Source of the DNA: Rebecca billardiae RCC1528
Lineage: Eukaryota; Haptophyta
Length of the DNA: 64,000 nt
Direction: 5' to 3'
NCBI GenBank assembly: GCA_965240325.2
Contig: OZ251229.1
Span: 248,001 to 312,000 of the forward strand
Below the pieces are notes generated by a model. The model saw nothing but the letters and a program-made list of their open reading frames with translations, was not told where the DNA came from and ran no database searches. The position numbers and the translations under genes are program-made. Shown piece after piece: positions 11,043 to 19,758 of the stretch; position 1 is the stretch's first letter, and each line of letters begins with the position of its first letter.

Positions 11043-11350
11043 TGAATTAACTCACGGGCTGCTCGTTGAACAGCCCGCAGAGTTCTCGTCAAACGGCAAT
11101 GCGCTTGGCGGCTCACTGTCGCACGTGACCACCGGGTCCGTCCCTGCCTGTGCAGTAGCGCGTGCGCCGCGGAAGTTGAAGAAGCCGAAGACCATGGAGG
11201 GCGTCGCCGTTCGATCTCGCCGCTCGGCAGCTGGAGGCGGGGCCCGCGGCCGCCACGCCAACCATTCATCCGTCCGTCATCGAGTGATTCGACCAACGAC
11301 CTGTCCCGCCGACCTGTCCGTACCCGTCCGGTACTCCGGTCGGCATCAGG
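11043..11350. other. Intergenic, MORN gene to HeLo-like gene
   Basis: About 308 bp between two plus-strand genes. No repeat, RNA gene or separate ORF stands out. Confidence 0.35.
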
Positions 11351-11956
11351 ATGGCCTCTCGGTCTTGCCCGCGATCGGCACCAGCAGCCGTGCTGGAAGT
11401 GGCGGCACTGGCGCTCCCAAGCCATCAACAGCGCCTCTTGCGGGCGGTGGCGGGTGCACACACCACGAGACGACACATTGCCGACAACCGCAAGGCGTGC
11501 GACGACCTCAGAGACCGTCTCAGCGCGACGGAAGCCATGCTGTCGCCGCTGCGTGCGGTCGCGTATGCGGCTGACGGTGGCGCACTCGCACTGACGCTCG
11601 AGCGCACTGCCCGAGCCATGAAGGAGGCTTCCGCGCTTATGGAATGTTGTGCCAAGCGCTGGTGCCTCGGTCGCCTTCTTTGCCGCGGATACGATACGCA
11701 TCTCCTCGAGCAGGCCAATGCAGCGCTGGACCGCTGCCTGCTCGATCTGAGCGTGGCCCTTGCCACTCACGGCCATTCCCGCCTCCGAGCCGTGGACGAG
11801 GGGTTGCGATCGCGAGCACTCGAGGCAAGCATATGCGCGAGGCCTCGCGCGCCGCGTCGCGACACCAAGCCGCGCGTGCAAATTGCGGCACCCACAGGCC
11901 CCCAAGTGGACCCTCTCGCAGTGCTCGCTGGCGCGCTGGCTACCCAGCAGAGCTGA
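11351..11956 (+). CDS. Small helical protein, possible HeLo/MLKL-N-terminus-like four-helix bundle
   Basis: 201 residues from the ATG at 11351 to TGA at 11956. Residues about 20-150 are nearly all amphipathic helix with regular spacing: an N..CDDLRDRL helix, a SPLRAVA turn, LERTARAMKEASALMECC, RLLCRGYD, then LEQANAALDRCLLDLSVAL. This spacing is reminiscent of the HeLo/MLKL N-terminal and plant MCAfunc bundles, where a conserved Asn-Cys-Leu helix precedes paired helices that act on membranes or signal partners. There is no kinase or NB domain after it, only a basic, Pro-rich tail. The protein-coding call is moderate; the fold match is my pattern reading only and could be an unrelated helical bundle. 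Confidence 0.5.
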   Translation: MASRSCPRSAPAAVLEVAALALPSHQQRLLRAVAGAHTTRRHIADNRKACDDLRDRLSATEAMLSPLRAVAYAADGGALALTLERTARAMKEASALMECCAKRWCLGRLLCRGYDTHLLEQANAALDRCLLDLSVALATHGHSRLRAVDEGLRSRALEASICARPRAPRRDTKPRVQIAAPTGPQVDPLAVLAGALATQQS

Positions 11957-12189
11957 GACCAGCGCCCGACCACTGCTGGCTGGCAGGAACTCGTCCAAAG
12001 ACGGCGGTGGAGCAGACGAGCCCACAACTCTGCCGCGCCACCCATGTATGATGTCCGCCACAACTACCGCCACAAGCGACGACTCAGCACTCAATCTCAT
12101 CGTCCCCGCCGCAGAATCCGGCGGATCCCGGACGATAAAGTCGGGCGCCTTGATCATCTCAGACACATCATCAGTAGTAGTCGTATAAC

Positions 12190-12265
12190 GCTATATGACC
12201 GCGTTCCGCGGTCTTTTTCCGTAGAACGAACGTAGTTCGGGGCCCGCGGCGCACCCTCCGTCGGC
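12190..12265 (-). repeat. Dispersed hairpin repeat family R2, copy C
   Basis: Read on the minus strand: CGACGGAGGGTGCGCCGCGG, GGGCCCCGAACTACGTT, GTTCTACGG, then the hairpin GACCGCGGAACGCGGTC (12197-12213) and ATATAG. It is closest to the copy at 19106, sharing CGACGGAGGGTGC outside the core. Confidence 0.8.
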
Positions 12266-12387
12266 TGCTGTGTCAGTCTGACATGTGTAACAGTTCGCCT
12301 GAGCTGCCACCGCCAACTCAGTCACTGCCGCCCACCGGGCCGGCGGGCCGAGGACTGTCGCCGCGGGTCCGCGGGCCGCCGCGGGGA

Positions 12388-13770
12388 CTAGCGGCCGGCG
12401 CGCGCGCGCAGGCAGGACGAGAGGCGCTGGCGCGGCGCGAGCCAGCGCGTGCGCGCGAGCGGGCGCACCTGCTTGAGGTACTCGCCCTGCGCCATGCGCT
12501 CGACGACGGGCCGCTGGTCGCTCGTGCCGGCAGAGCGAGAGCGTGCGCCACTGCTGGCCCCGGCCTGCCGGCTGCGCAGCCTCGCACCGAGACCGACCGA
12601 GCGGAGCTCGGGGCGGTGGAACGAGGCGAGCGGCGCGTCGCGCCTGCCGCCGCGCGTGCGCGCCTGCTCCACCGCGCCGCCGTGCTCGCCCGCCGCCTCC
12701 TCCGCCGCGTCGGCCTCGAAGACGGCGGCTGCCAGCGGCAGGCTGAGCCGCGCGCCGGCTCACTCACACTGTGAGTCACACCCGCGGTCGCCTCGACGGC
12801 CAACTATCCACAGCTGCTCGAGCTGCTGGAGGGCGCCGCGAGGATGGCGGCGCGGGCGCCCAGCGCGTCCGTTGCCGCGTCGCTCAGCTCGTCGAGCTCG
12901 GCGCCGCACTTCGCCAGCTTGGCGCCTAGCGCCTCCGCGTGTCACGTGCTCGTGCACGTCAGCCTGCTGATACGCCGCCGCCCATCGGCACTTCTGGCAT
13001 CTGCGCGCGCAGCTGCTGCAGCTCGACGGCGGAGTCGTCGCGGCTGGCGGCGAGGGTGCGCACCGCGTCGATTGCCGAGGCCTGCAGCCCGGTGATCGCC
13101 GCGTCGACGCGCGCGGCGATTTCCCCACGCAGCTCCTCGCGCCACGTGGCCGCCGCTCGCGTGGCAGGCAGCTGGGCACCGCTGCGCGACCCGGAACCGG
13201 CGCGCGTTTCACTGATGCTCCTGCTCGTCCTCACGCTGCTGCACCTCCGCGCCGCCGTCGACCGAGTTGAGGAGGAGCTCGCGCTCGGCGTCGAGGCGCG
13301 AGCTCGCGTGCTCGAGCTCGCCCTTCAGCCGCGCGAGCTCCGGGCGCATCCGGCTCATCAGCTCTGCCGCGCCCGCTCGCTCGCAGCGGCGCGCTCTGCT
13401 CCGGGCGGCGAGCGACGAGCTCGCGTGCTCCGGACTCGGCTCGCCCTTGCGCGCTGCTCCTCGAGTGACGAACGCCTGCGGGGCACGAACGAAAGTCGGT
13501 GATCAACCGCGCAGCGCCACCGCTGCCGAGTGCGCCCTCCGCCGCCAGCACCTTGCGGACCTGGCCAAGGAGCTGCTTGATCGCTTTTGTTGACTTGCCG
13601 TACTCGCTCGCGGCGCCGGGGATGGTCTGCTTGTGCCTGGCGACGGAGATGGCGGCAGCGGTGCTCTGGAACGTGGTGTTGTTCACCCGCGTCACCGTCC
13701 TCGAGTCGAGCAGCGCGTTCAATACGCGGCGAACGTAGTCCTGGTCGGCGTCGCCGGTCGAGGTGCTGCT
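12388..13770 (-). pseudogene. Frame-broken coiled-coil protein of unknown family
   Basis: Protein-like minus-strand sequence continues across the interval but hops between all three frames. It starts with an ATG at 13770 (MASSTSTGDADQDYVRRVLN) and a clean 95-residue N-terminal segment with a helical stretch (KAIKQLLGQVRKVLAAE). It continues as coiled coil in other frames (MRPELARLKGELEHASSRLD near 13330; WREELRGEIAARVDAAITGL near 13120; LAKCGAELDELSDAATDALG near 12880), and ends in a basic segment (VVERMAQGEYLKQVRPLA near 12480) before a stop at 12388. I could not join these with the GTGCG..CAG introns seen elsewhere, so I read it as decayed. Small unseen introns or sequencing indels are the alternative. 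Confidence 0.4.
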
Positions 13771-14063
13771 TGCCATCGCCCCCCACCCACGTGCGATCGG
13801 GCCCACCTCTGTTGTTTTGCGTCGGTGACGGGGCCGCGACGACTCATCTCAGGGTTACTACGTGAAGCGGTAGAATAGAATTTCATTTACGAGCATTGAT
13901 ACGACGCGGTGCAACGTGAAGCGGTTTTTTTTAAGATACGACGCGGTCTAATGACCCATTGTTCATACATGTACATGAATGGGTCGTCATAAACGGCGGG
14001 CGGCTCATTTATGACCAGACCGGGCCCTGGGTGATTGATGATCAGAACCCGCAAAAGCTAGCG

Positions 14064-14124
14064 GCAGTCCAGCACACAAGTAATGAATTAATAACAAGCG
14101 CAGTCCAGCACACAAGTAATGAAC
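14064..14124. repeat. Short direct repeat, 37-bp period
   Basis: GCAGTCCAGCACACAAGTAA followed by TGAA occurs at 14064 and again at 14101. Just upstream, ACGTGAAGCGGT and GATACGACGCGGT also each occur twice (about 13858-13955), so the whole stretch is built of small duplications. Confidence 0.8.
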
Positions 14125-14213
14125 GAATGGCCCGCGGTGCCGGCTGGCTATCTAGATACGTCGTCATCGCTCCTTGATGACCTTGCGGCAATCTCATTGG
14201 CTGGAAAAATCGC

Positions 14214-14700
14214 TTGTAACGGTTCGTTACGTTATGGATCCTAAAGGGCGTGAAGTTTTTTGGACGGGCGTCACTTCAATATGAACTTGCCGTGGGCGCG
14301 ACCTTTTTCGACGCTAATGCACCTGTAAGGGAGTCTCAAAATTCGAAACTCGGTCTCCTCCAGCCCTGAAAATCGTCCCCCGCCCCTTTTTTCTTGATCA
14401 AAGATCTTTTTGAAACGTTGTTCGGGCCCGCTGGTGCGGGCTCCACGCTGCGCGCTCCGCCCTGCACCGCGGGCCATTATGGCCCGCGGTGCAGGGCGGA
14501 GCGCGTAGCGTGGAGCCCCGCCGGGGGCCCTCACTACGTTGTCAAAAAGATCTTTTGATCAAAGAAAAGCGGGGACGATGGGGGACGATTTTGAGGGCTG
14601 TTGGAGGGTGAGTTTTCGACTTTTTGAGGGGGGGTATGCTGTCCATCACAGCTTAAAAGGCCGCGCCCGCTGCAATTCTTGTATCTACTATGGACGGACG
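14214..14700. mobile_element. Repeat family R1, head-to-head inverted pair
   Basis: Two R1 copies meet at a palindromic centre (CCGCGGGCCATTATGGCCCG, near 14478). The left copy (14214-14478, minus) is close to the solo copy at 3770 and ends in the same TGTAACGGTTCGTTACG hairpin. The right copy (14479 to about 14700, plus) is more diverged but keeps GGGCGGAGCGCG, GGGGGCCCTCACTACGTTGT and CAAAAAGATCTTTTGATCAA. The pair makes a foldback structure of about 500 bp. No coding capacity. Confidence 0.7.
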
Positions 14701-14817
14701 TGGGATCAGATACCCCGGGGGTGAAACAAGTGAGTATTCCTATCCCTCTTGTATGCTGAAGTACGAGTTTGCCGAGCGACGTTTGATTGTTTTGGGTCGA
14801 AAACAGCTATGAAGCCA

Positions 14818-15110
14818 GATTCTTTTGAATAGTCCTTGTTCAAATACGTTACCCATCTGTCTCGATGGATGAACCGCCTCGTCATATTAAAAGAGATTCT
14901 TTTCAATAGCGCTTGTCCAACCAAGTACCCGCCTGCCTCGATGGATGAACCTCCTCATAATATTGAAAGAGATTCTTTTGAATAGCGCTATTTAAAGCCA
15001 TCAGTTACCCGCTTGCCTCGATGGATGAACCTCGTCCTGTCCTCCTGTGCCGTAAGCCCATAATGAAAGAGAGGCGCTTGTGAAAACAGGTTACCCGCCC
15101 GCCAGCGTTT
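14818..15110. repeat. Degenerate 75-100-bp minisatellite, four units
   Basis: Units begin at 14818, 14896, 14971 and 15071. Each has GATTCTTTTGAATAGCGCTT or a variant, GTTACCCGCCTGCCTCGATG, then GATGAACC and a TATTGAAAGA end. The fourth is truncated. It is much richer in AT than the surrounding coding DNA. Confidence 0.8.
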
Positions 15111-15343
15111 GCGGGAGGCGCGACACGCCCGAGGCAGCGGGCGAGGACCCCGTGCAAAGGCGTGCGCGCCGCGCCGGTGCCCTCGCGCCGGTGGCGTGGG
15201 CTGGCTGGCTGCTGGTCTCGCCCACGCGCCCCACTCGCCCCAAGCGCGCAACGCCTGCGGGAAGCGCCGGCACCATACCTAACTAACCTGCGCGTCGACG
15301 CCCGTCCTGCCGCGGCCCGCGCCCTCGATCGATCGTCGATCGG

Positions 15344-15436
15344 ACCGCCCGGCTCTTGGAAAAGGCGTAACGTCCGTATTTCATACGCAGGCCCCTGAGG
15401 GAGGGACCTGCGCAGGTTCCTGATACGGAAGGTCCC
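15344..15436 (-). repeat. Dispersed repeat family R3, copy 1
   Basis: On the minus strand: CTGCGCAGGTCCCTC, CTGCGTATG, GTTACGCC, TTCCAAGAGCCGGGCGGTCCG. The same blocks occur at about 17775-17860 and 35244-35312. Non-coding. Confidence 0.5.
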
Positions 15437-15839
15437 TAGTGTGACAGATTGTCGTCTACTGTCAGTGTCTGAGTGCACGACGGTCTGAGCGCGCGCGCGC
15501 GCGGCGCGCGGCGCGCGCAGCGCGCGCCGACGCACTGTCTGGTGAGCTGTAGTTGCGTTGCTGGTGAAGCGGCGCGGCGCGCGCGCCGCAGGCGCGCGCG
15601 CCGCGCAGAGCCGCGCGCTACACGCAAAAAAGACGCGCGAGGTCCTTACGATGCAAATGCTTCAATCCGCACCTCGATCCGAGTTGATGGTGAAGAGTTA
15701 TGGCTGTTTTCGTGCGCGCGGGCCGCAGGGGCGCGGGCGGGCGCGGGGCTGCGTGACGTAGACCTCGATGCCGACATTGGCGCAAGCGACAAGCGCAGGG
15801 CGCTCACTGCGCAGGCGTGAGCACGGGGCAGGGGGATGT

Positions 15840-17580
15840 CAGCAGACGCGCGCCGGCGCCGTGTTGGGCGGCGGGCGCGCCGCGCGCGTGCCACCGTGCA
15901 CCTTCCAGATGTCAGCGGGCAGCTTGGACCCTCCGCGCCCGTGCTTCTGCACGACGTGCTCTGCTCGGCGCGGTTCCGCGTGGCCGCGGAGGTGTGCGTG
16001 AAGTGCCACGCCCTGCTTGAAGTGGATCGACAGCGCGCGATCGAGGAAAGGGGTGCACTCGGTGATGTGCGGCTTGGGCGCGTTCCAGCAGACCACTGCT
16101 CCCTCGACGCCCGCCTTGAACTAGAGGTGGCGCCCCGGCGTCGCGCAGCGGTTCCCCACGCCTCCTATGCCCTCGACGACCGCCTCAGACGCGCCCTTGA
16201 GCGCGCAGTGCTGGAAGAGGTAGAGGTAGCTGGGGCAGCACTCGTAGAACTTGGGGACAGAGAGAAGACATCCTGCGCGAGCACGGTCGAGCTGGTCGCC
16301 CCGAGCCACCGCGCGCGGTGCAGCTCACTCGCGTCGATCAGCAAGCGGCAGAGCGCGTTGAACTCGCCGACCACCTCGTCTCGCGGCAGCGTGATGCCGT
16401 GCCACCGGGAAGCAGAGTCGGGCGCGCCGACAAAGTCGGCGACTGTGCGCGCGCCGCGCGCGGAGCCGGAGGGCGTTCCGGCAGACGGGCGCGCCCAGCC
16501 GGCGAGGGTGCGCAGATGCCCAGCAGCATGAGCGCGGTACTGCTCGCCCTCGACGCTCAAGCTGGCCATCTTGCGCAGGTCGAGGCATCCCGCCATCGCC
16601 GCAAGCAGCTGCTCGGCGCTGCCCTGCTGCCAAACCTGCGCAGCTCGTAGTTGTCAGCGATGCGCTTCGCCATCTCGGCGACGCCGTTCAGCGCGAACTT
16701 GATCGCGCGCCGCGCCTCCTCCGCTTTGGGCTTCGACTCGATCATCGGGAACTCGCGGCGGAAAGCTGCGCCGAGCCGCAGCTCCGAGGGCAGCGTCAGC
16801 GAGATCGCCTTGTGCTCGCGAATCAGCTGCGGCGTGCAGTTCTCGAGGTCGGATATGTTGGCGCGCAGGAGCTCGAGAGCGGGCACGCCCAGCTGCTGCG
16901 AGCCGGCCGGCGCGGGCATCACGCGCGACACGTCGCCTCGGCGCAGGTCGCCAGCGAGTTGACGCCTTGACGGAGGAGCTCGATAAAGGCGCGAGGGGCA
17001 GCATCGCGCTCCCGCAGCAGCGAGTTCACCTCTTGCTCAGCGAGGGACGCGTCGACGGCTCATCTGCTCGCTGGTGCGCGCCACCTGCATGAGCAGCGAT
17101 CCGTGGCTCGAGGGCGGCAGCAGTGCGCGTGACGCGTCATCACCGTTGCCGTCGCTGTCTGCTTGAGTCAAATCCAGTGCGTCAGCAGCAGCGCAGTCGT
17201 CGGCCGCGCTCGCCCGCGGCCCTGGCGGCGTCCAGCTGGGCTGTCTCGCCCGCGGCTCTGGCGGCGTCCAGCTGGCAAGCTGGATGTCGCCGGATTCGTC
17301 GATGCGCCGGCGCCTCGGGTCCGCGCGCGCTGCGTCCGCAGCACCTGCATCGTCATCGTCAGAGTCCGCGTCCTCGATGGGGTCGGACGCGAGCTCAACC
17401 GCGCCGCGCTTGAAGCCGTGAAACGCAGCGAAAGCTTGCTGCTGCCGCGAGAGTTGCGCCTCGTAGGCTGCGCACGACCGCCTGTGCTTCGCCAGGTTCT
17501 TCGCGCAGAACTCGTTGCGGCAGCCCTCGCACGTCGCCTTCTCGTTCGCGTCTCGTCGGGCATCGTGGGCGCCCGCGGCC
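15840..17580 (-). pseudogene. Degenerate zinc-finger, transposase-like gene
   Basis: A minus-strand gene of roughly 560 residues is readable only by changing frame several times. From its 5' end: a zinc finger of C-x2-C..H-x4-C type (CEGCRNEFCAKNLAKHRRSC, near 17500); two copies of a SWTPP box near 17270; a helical stretch (AEQEVNSLLRERDAAPRAF, near 17020); a block with LIREHKAISLTLPSELRLG and KPKAEEARRAIKFALNGVAE (16830-16680); LPRDEVVGEFNALCRLLIDA near 16360; FQHCALKGASEAVVEGIGGV near 16190; and VCWNAPKPHITECTPFLDRA near 16070. Zinc finger followed by a long body fits a hAT/BED-like transposase or a lineage-specific expanded family. It lies in a repeat-dense island, which fits a dead mobile element. 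Family assignment is tentative. Confidence 0.55.
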
Positions 17581-17639
17581 GCGGATGCGCGACGTTTACC
17601 GTTGGTTCAGTAGTAGTGTCTGACGACGACTGTCTGTCC

Positions 17640-19105
17640 AAGGGCGGTTGGTCTGTCAAATCTGTCATTGTCGATTGTCAGTGTAGATCTCAAGGCACAA
17701 CCGCAAAAGCAGAGTCAAGAGTTGAGTGTGTGTGACTCTTGTACGCTGCGAGTCTCAGTCTGCGACGCAGTTACGGCGTTACGCTGGCAGGTCCCTCTGA
17801 GGCTGAGCGCCCACAGTGTACGCAGGTCCCTCGGCAGATTCCAAGAGCCGGCGGACCGCGTGCGTGCGACTCCGTCCGCGCCCGCGCGCAGGGTGGGAGG
17901 GGCTGATGCAGGAGCAGATGCAGGACTACCTCGAAATTGCACGCGACGAGGAGGTGCCCAGCGCGCACTTTACGCTGCGCGCATCATCGAGTGGTCGCCC
18001 AGCGAGCGCGGGCAGCCACCGCCGCCGGCTGACGGCGGGCGCAGCAGCGCAGCTGCCAGCTGCGGACGCGCAGCGGGCGCGGAGTGGAGGCCGGCGCGGC
18101 GGCCGGGCAGCGGCGGCCGGCGCGGCAGCACGCTCGTATACATCGCGGCAGCTACCGCCGTCGTGCGGGGAAAGCACACGCTCTCGGCGGCTTCCAAGAT
18201 GCCGACGGGCCACGGCATGCAGGCTGCGTGCGCGCTGTCACAGTGGCTGTGTCGAGCTGCTGCGGCGTGTGCTCGAGGCGCGGCGCTCGCACGGGCTACG
18301 CGGGCGCAGCGGGTGCGCGCAGCTGGCGCACGCAGTGCCACGTCCTGCGGCGCCAGTTTGGCGGCCGTCCGCCCCCCCGAGCTCGAGTTCTGCGCGCTTT
18401 GCGACGGCGCGGCCGGCCGCGCCCATCTGCCTGCTTGCTTGGGCACGCCAGCATGGCCGCCGCCGGGCCTGCTACGCGCGCCGAAGCTGGAGGGCGGAGG
18501 AGGGCGCTGGGCTGCTCCTACGGCGTGCTGCAGCCCGGGCAGGCTCTACCGCGGCGCGGCGAGGCCGTCGCGCCTGCTCGCCGCCGTCGAGTCGCCCGTG
18601 CTGCGTGACCCTCGGCCGCACGTGCTCGGCGGCACCGCAGCAGGCGTCCCATACCACGGTATGCTCGAGCCGCTGTGCGCACCCAAGGCGCGAGCTGCTC
18701 GAGCGGGCCAGGTGGGCCCAGGGGGTGCGCGCAGCTGGCACACGCAGCCCCGCGTCATGGGGTGTCGGTTTGACGGTCGCCAGCCCCTGTGGGCTCGAGC
18801 GCTGTGCGCTTCACCACGGAGGTGCCGGCAGCGCCCCGCGGCGCGCAACGGCGGGGCAGCATGGCCGCCGCCGGCGCCGCCGCACATGCCGCCGCTTACG
18901 GGCAGTCGAGAGCTTGGGGCAGCACCTACGGCGCATGCTGCAGCTCGGGCGGGCTCTGCCAGCCTGCTGTGGCGTGATCGCGCATTTTCCAGACCGTCGA
19001 CTCGCCCGCGCTGCATAATATTCCATTATTCGTTTGCCGCGCGTGCTCGACGGCGCTCCGCGCTGCTGCTGCCGCTACGGCCGCGCGTTGGACGGACAGC
19101 ATATG
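17640..19105. other. GC-rich region with degenerate internal duplication, no clear gene
   Basis: Long open frames exist on the plus strand (for example 17906-19018) but none has a recognisable domain. Two blocks of about 400 bp (about 18260-18600 and 18660-19010) look like diverged tandem copies. Both contain GGGTGCGCGCAGCTGG, then GCGCTGTGCGCTT or a variant, then GCATGGCCGCCGCCG, then a GGGC..CTGCTG end. Either a decayed duplicated gene or a local repeat. Confidence 0.35.
17775..17860 (+). repeat. Dispersed repeat family R3, copy 2
   Basis: Blocks CAGGTCCCTCTGAGGCTGAG, CGCCCACAGTGTACGCAGGT, CCTCGGCAGATTCCAAGAGC, CGGCGG. Matches 35244-35312 with small indels and 15344-15436 in reverse. Confidence 0.65.
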
Positions 19106-19174
19106 CCGACGGAGGGTGCACCGCGGGCCCCTAACTACGTTGGTTCTATGGAAGGACCGCGGAACGCGGTCATA
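19106..19174 (+). repeat. Dispersed hairpin repeat family R2, copy B
   Basis: GCCGACGGAGGGTGCACCGC, GGGCCCCTAACTACGTTGGT, TCTATGGAAG, then the hairpin GACCGCGGAACGCGGTC (19155-19171) and ATATTATATTAT. Best match is the reverse copy at 12190. Confidence 0.8.
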
Positions 19175-19758
19175 TTATATTATCATCATAGTGATGAGTG
19201 ATCATCGTCATCACATTTCTGCCATCAGCGAGCAACTGCTTATAGCTTGAGTGATCCGGATCAGCGGAGTACTCGGAGCATAGTATCTGCCAACGGTAGA
19301 GTTATCATATATATATATATAGTGACTACGTCTGCCAACGCCGCACATAGCCGCGCTGCGCACCGGCAGCGTGCGATGAAGGATGGCGCGGCAACCTGCC
19401 ACCGTGAGCCTTACGCACGTTAAAACAATAAATATAAATAATAACGCTGTATGTAATACGCTGTACTCTGCTGTCAGATCGACTGCTGTAGGCTCTCTGA
19501 CTCTGCGGCGCGCGCTCTCGAATCTCGATCACTCCGTCCGGGAGTCACCGTCTCGGCCGGCTCTCACTCTCTCTCATTGAGTGAGTCTCATCAAGTCCGC
19601 GCTAGTTCGTCAGACGATATGCGCGACGATCGATGCATGATAATAAAATAATGATCAGCGCTGTCTAAGCTCGGCGCGCCGACCGGCTGTGATCAGCAAC
19701 GACTGCTAGACTGCGGGCTGCGGCGCTGCGTGCCAGTCGAAGCGCAGTCGATGGTCGA
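19175..19758. other. AT-rich gap downstream of the subtilisin gene
   Basis: Contains a TA run near 19305-19320, a SINE-tail fragment (19366-19430) and A/T-rich sequence. It is the 3' flank of the minus-strand protease. No gene seen. Confidence 0.5.
19366..19430 (+). mobile_element. 5'-truncated SINE copy (tail only)
   Basis: Shares AGCGTGCGAT, GCGCGGCAACCT, CCACCGTGAGCCTTACGCAC and a TTAAAACAA..TAAA tail with the minus-strand element at 59270-59425. It lacks the tRNA-like head, as expected of a 5'-truncated retroposed copy. Confidence 0.6.

Noticed and set aside
14818-15110. CRISPR-like array
   Set aside because: Whole units repeat, with drift across their length and no unique spacers; it is a minisatellite.
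15480-15620. Z-DNA-like GCGCGC tracts as a gene or RNA
   Set aside because: Pure alternating G/C low complexity with no conserved structure; noted as composition only.
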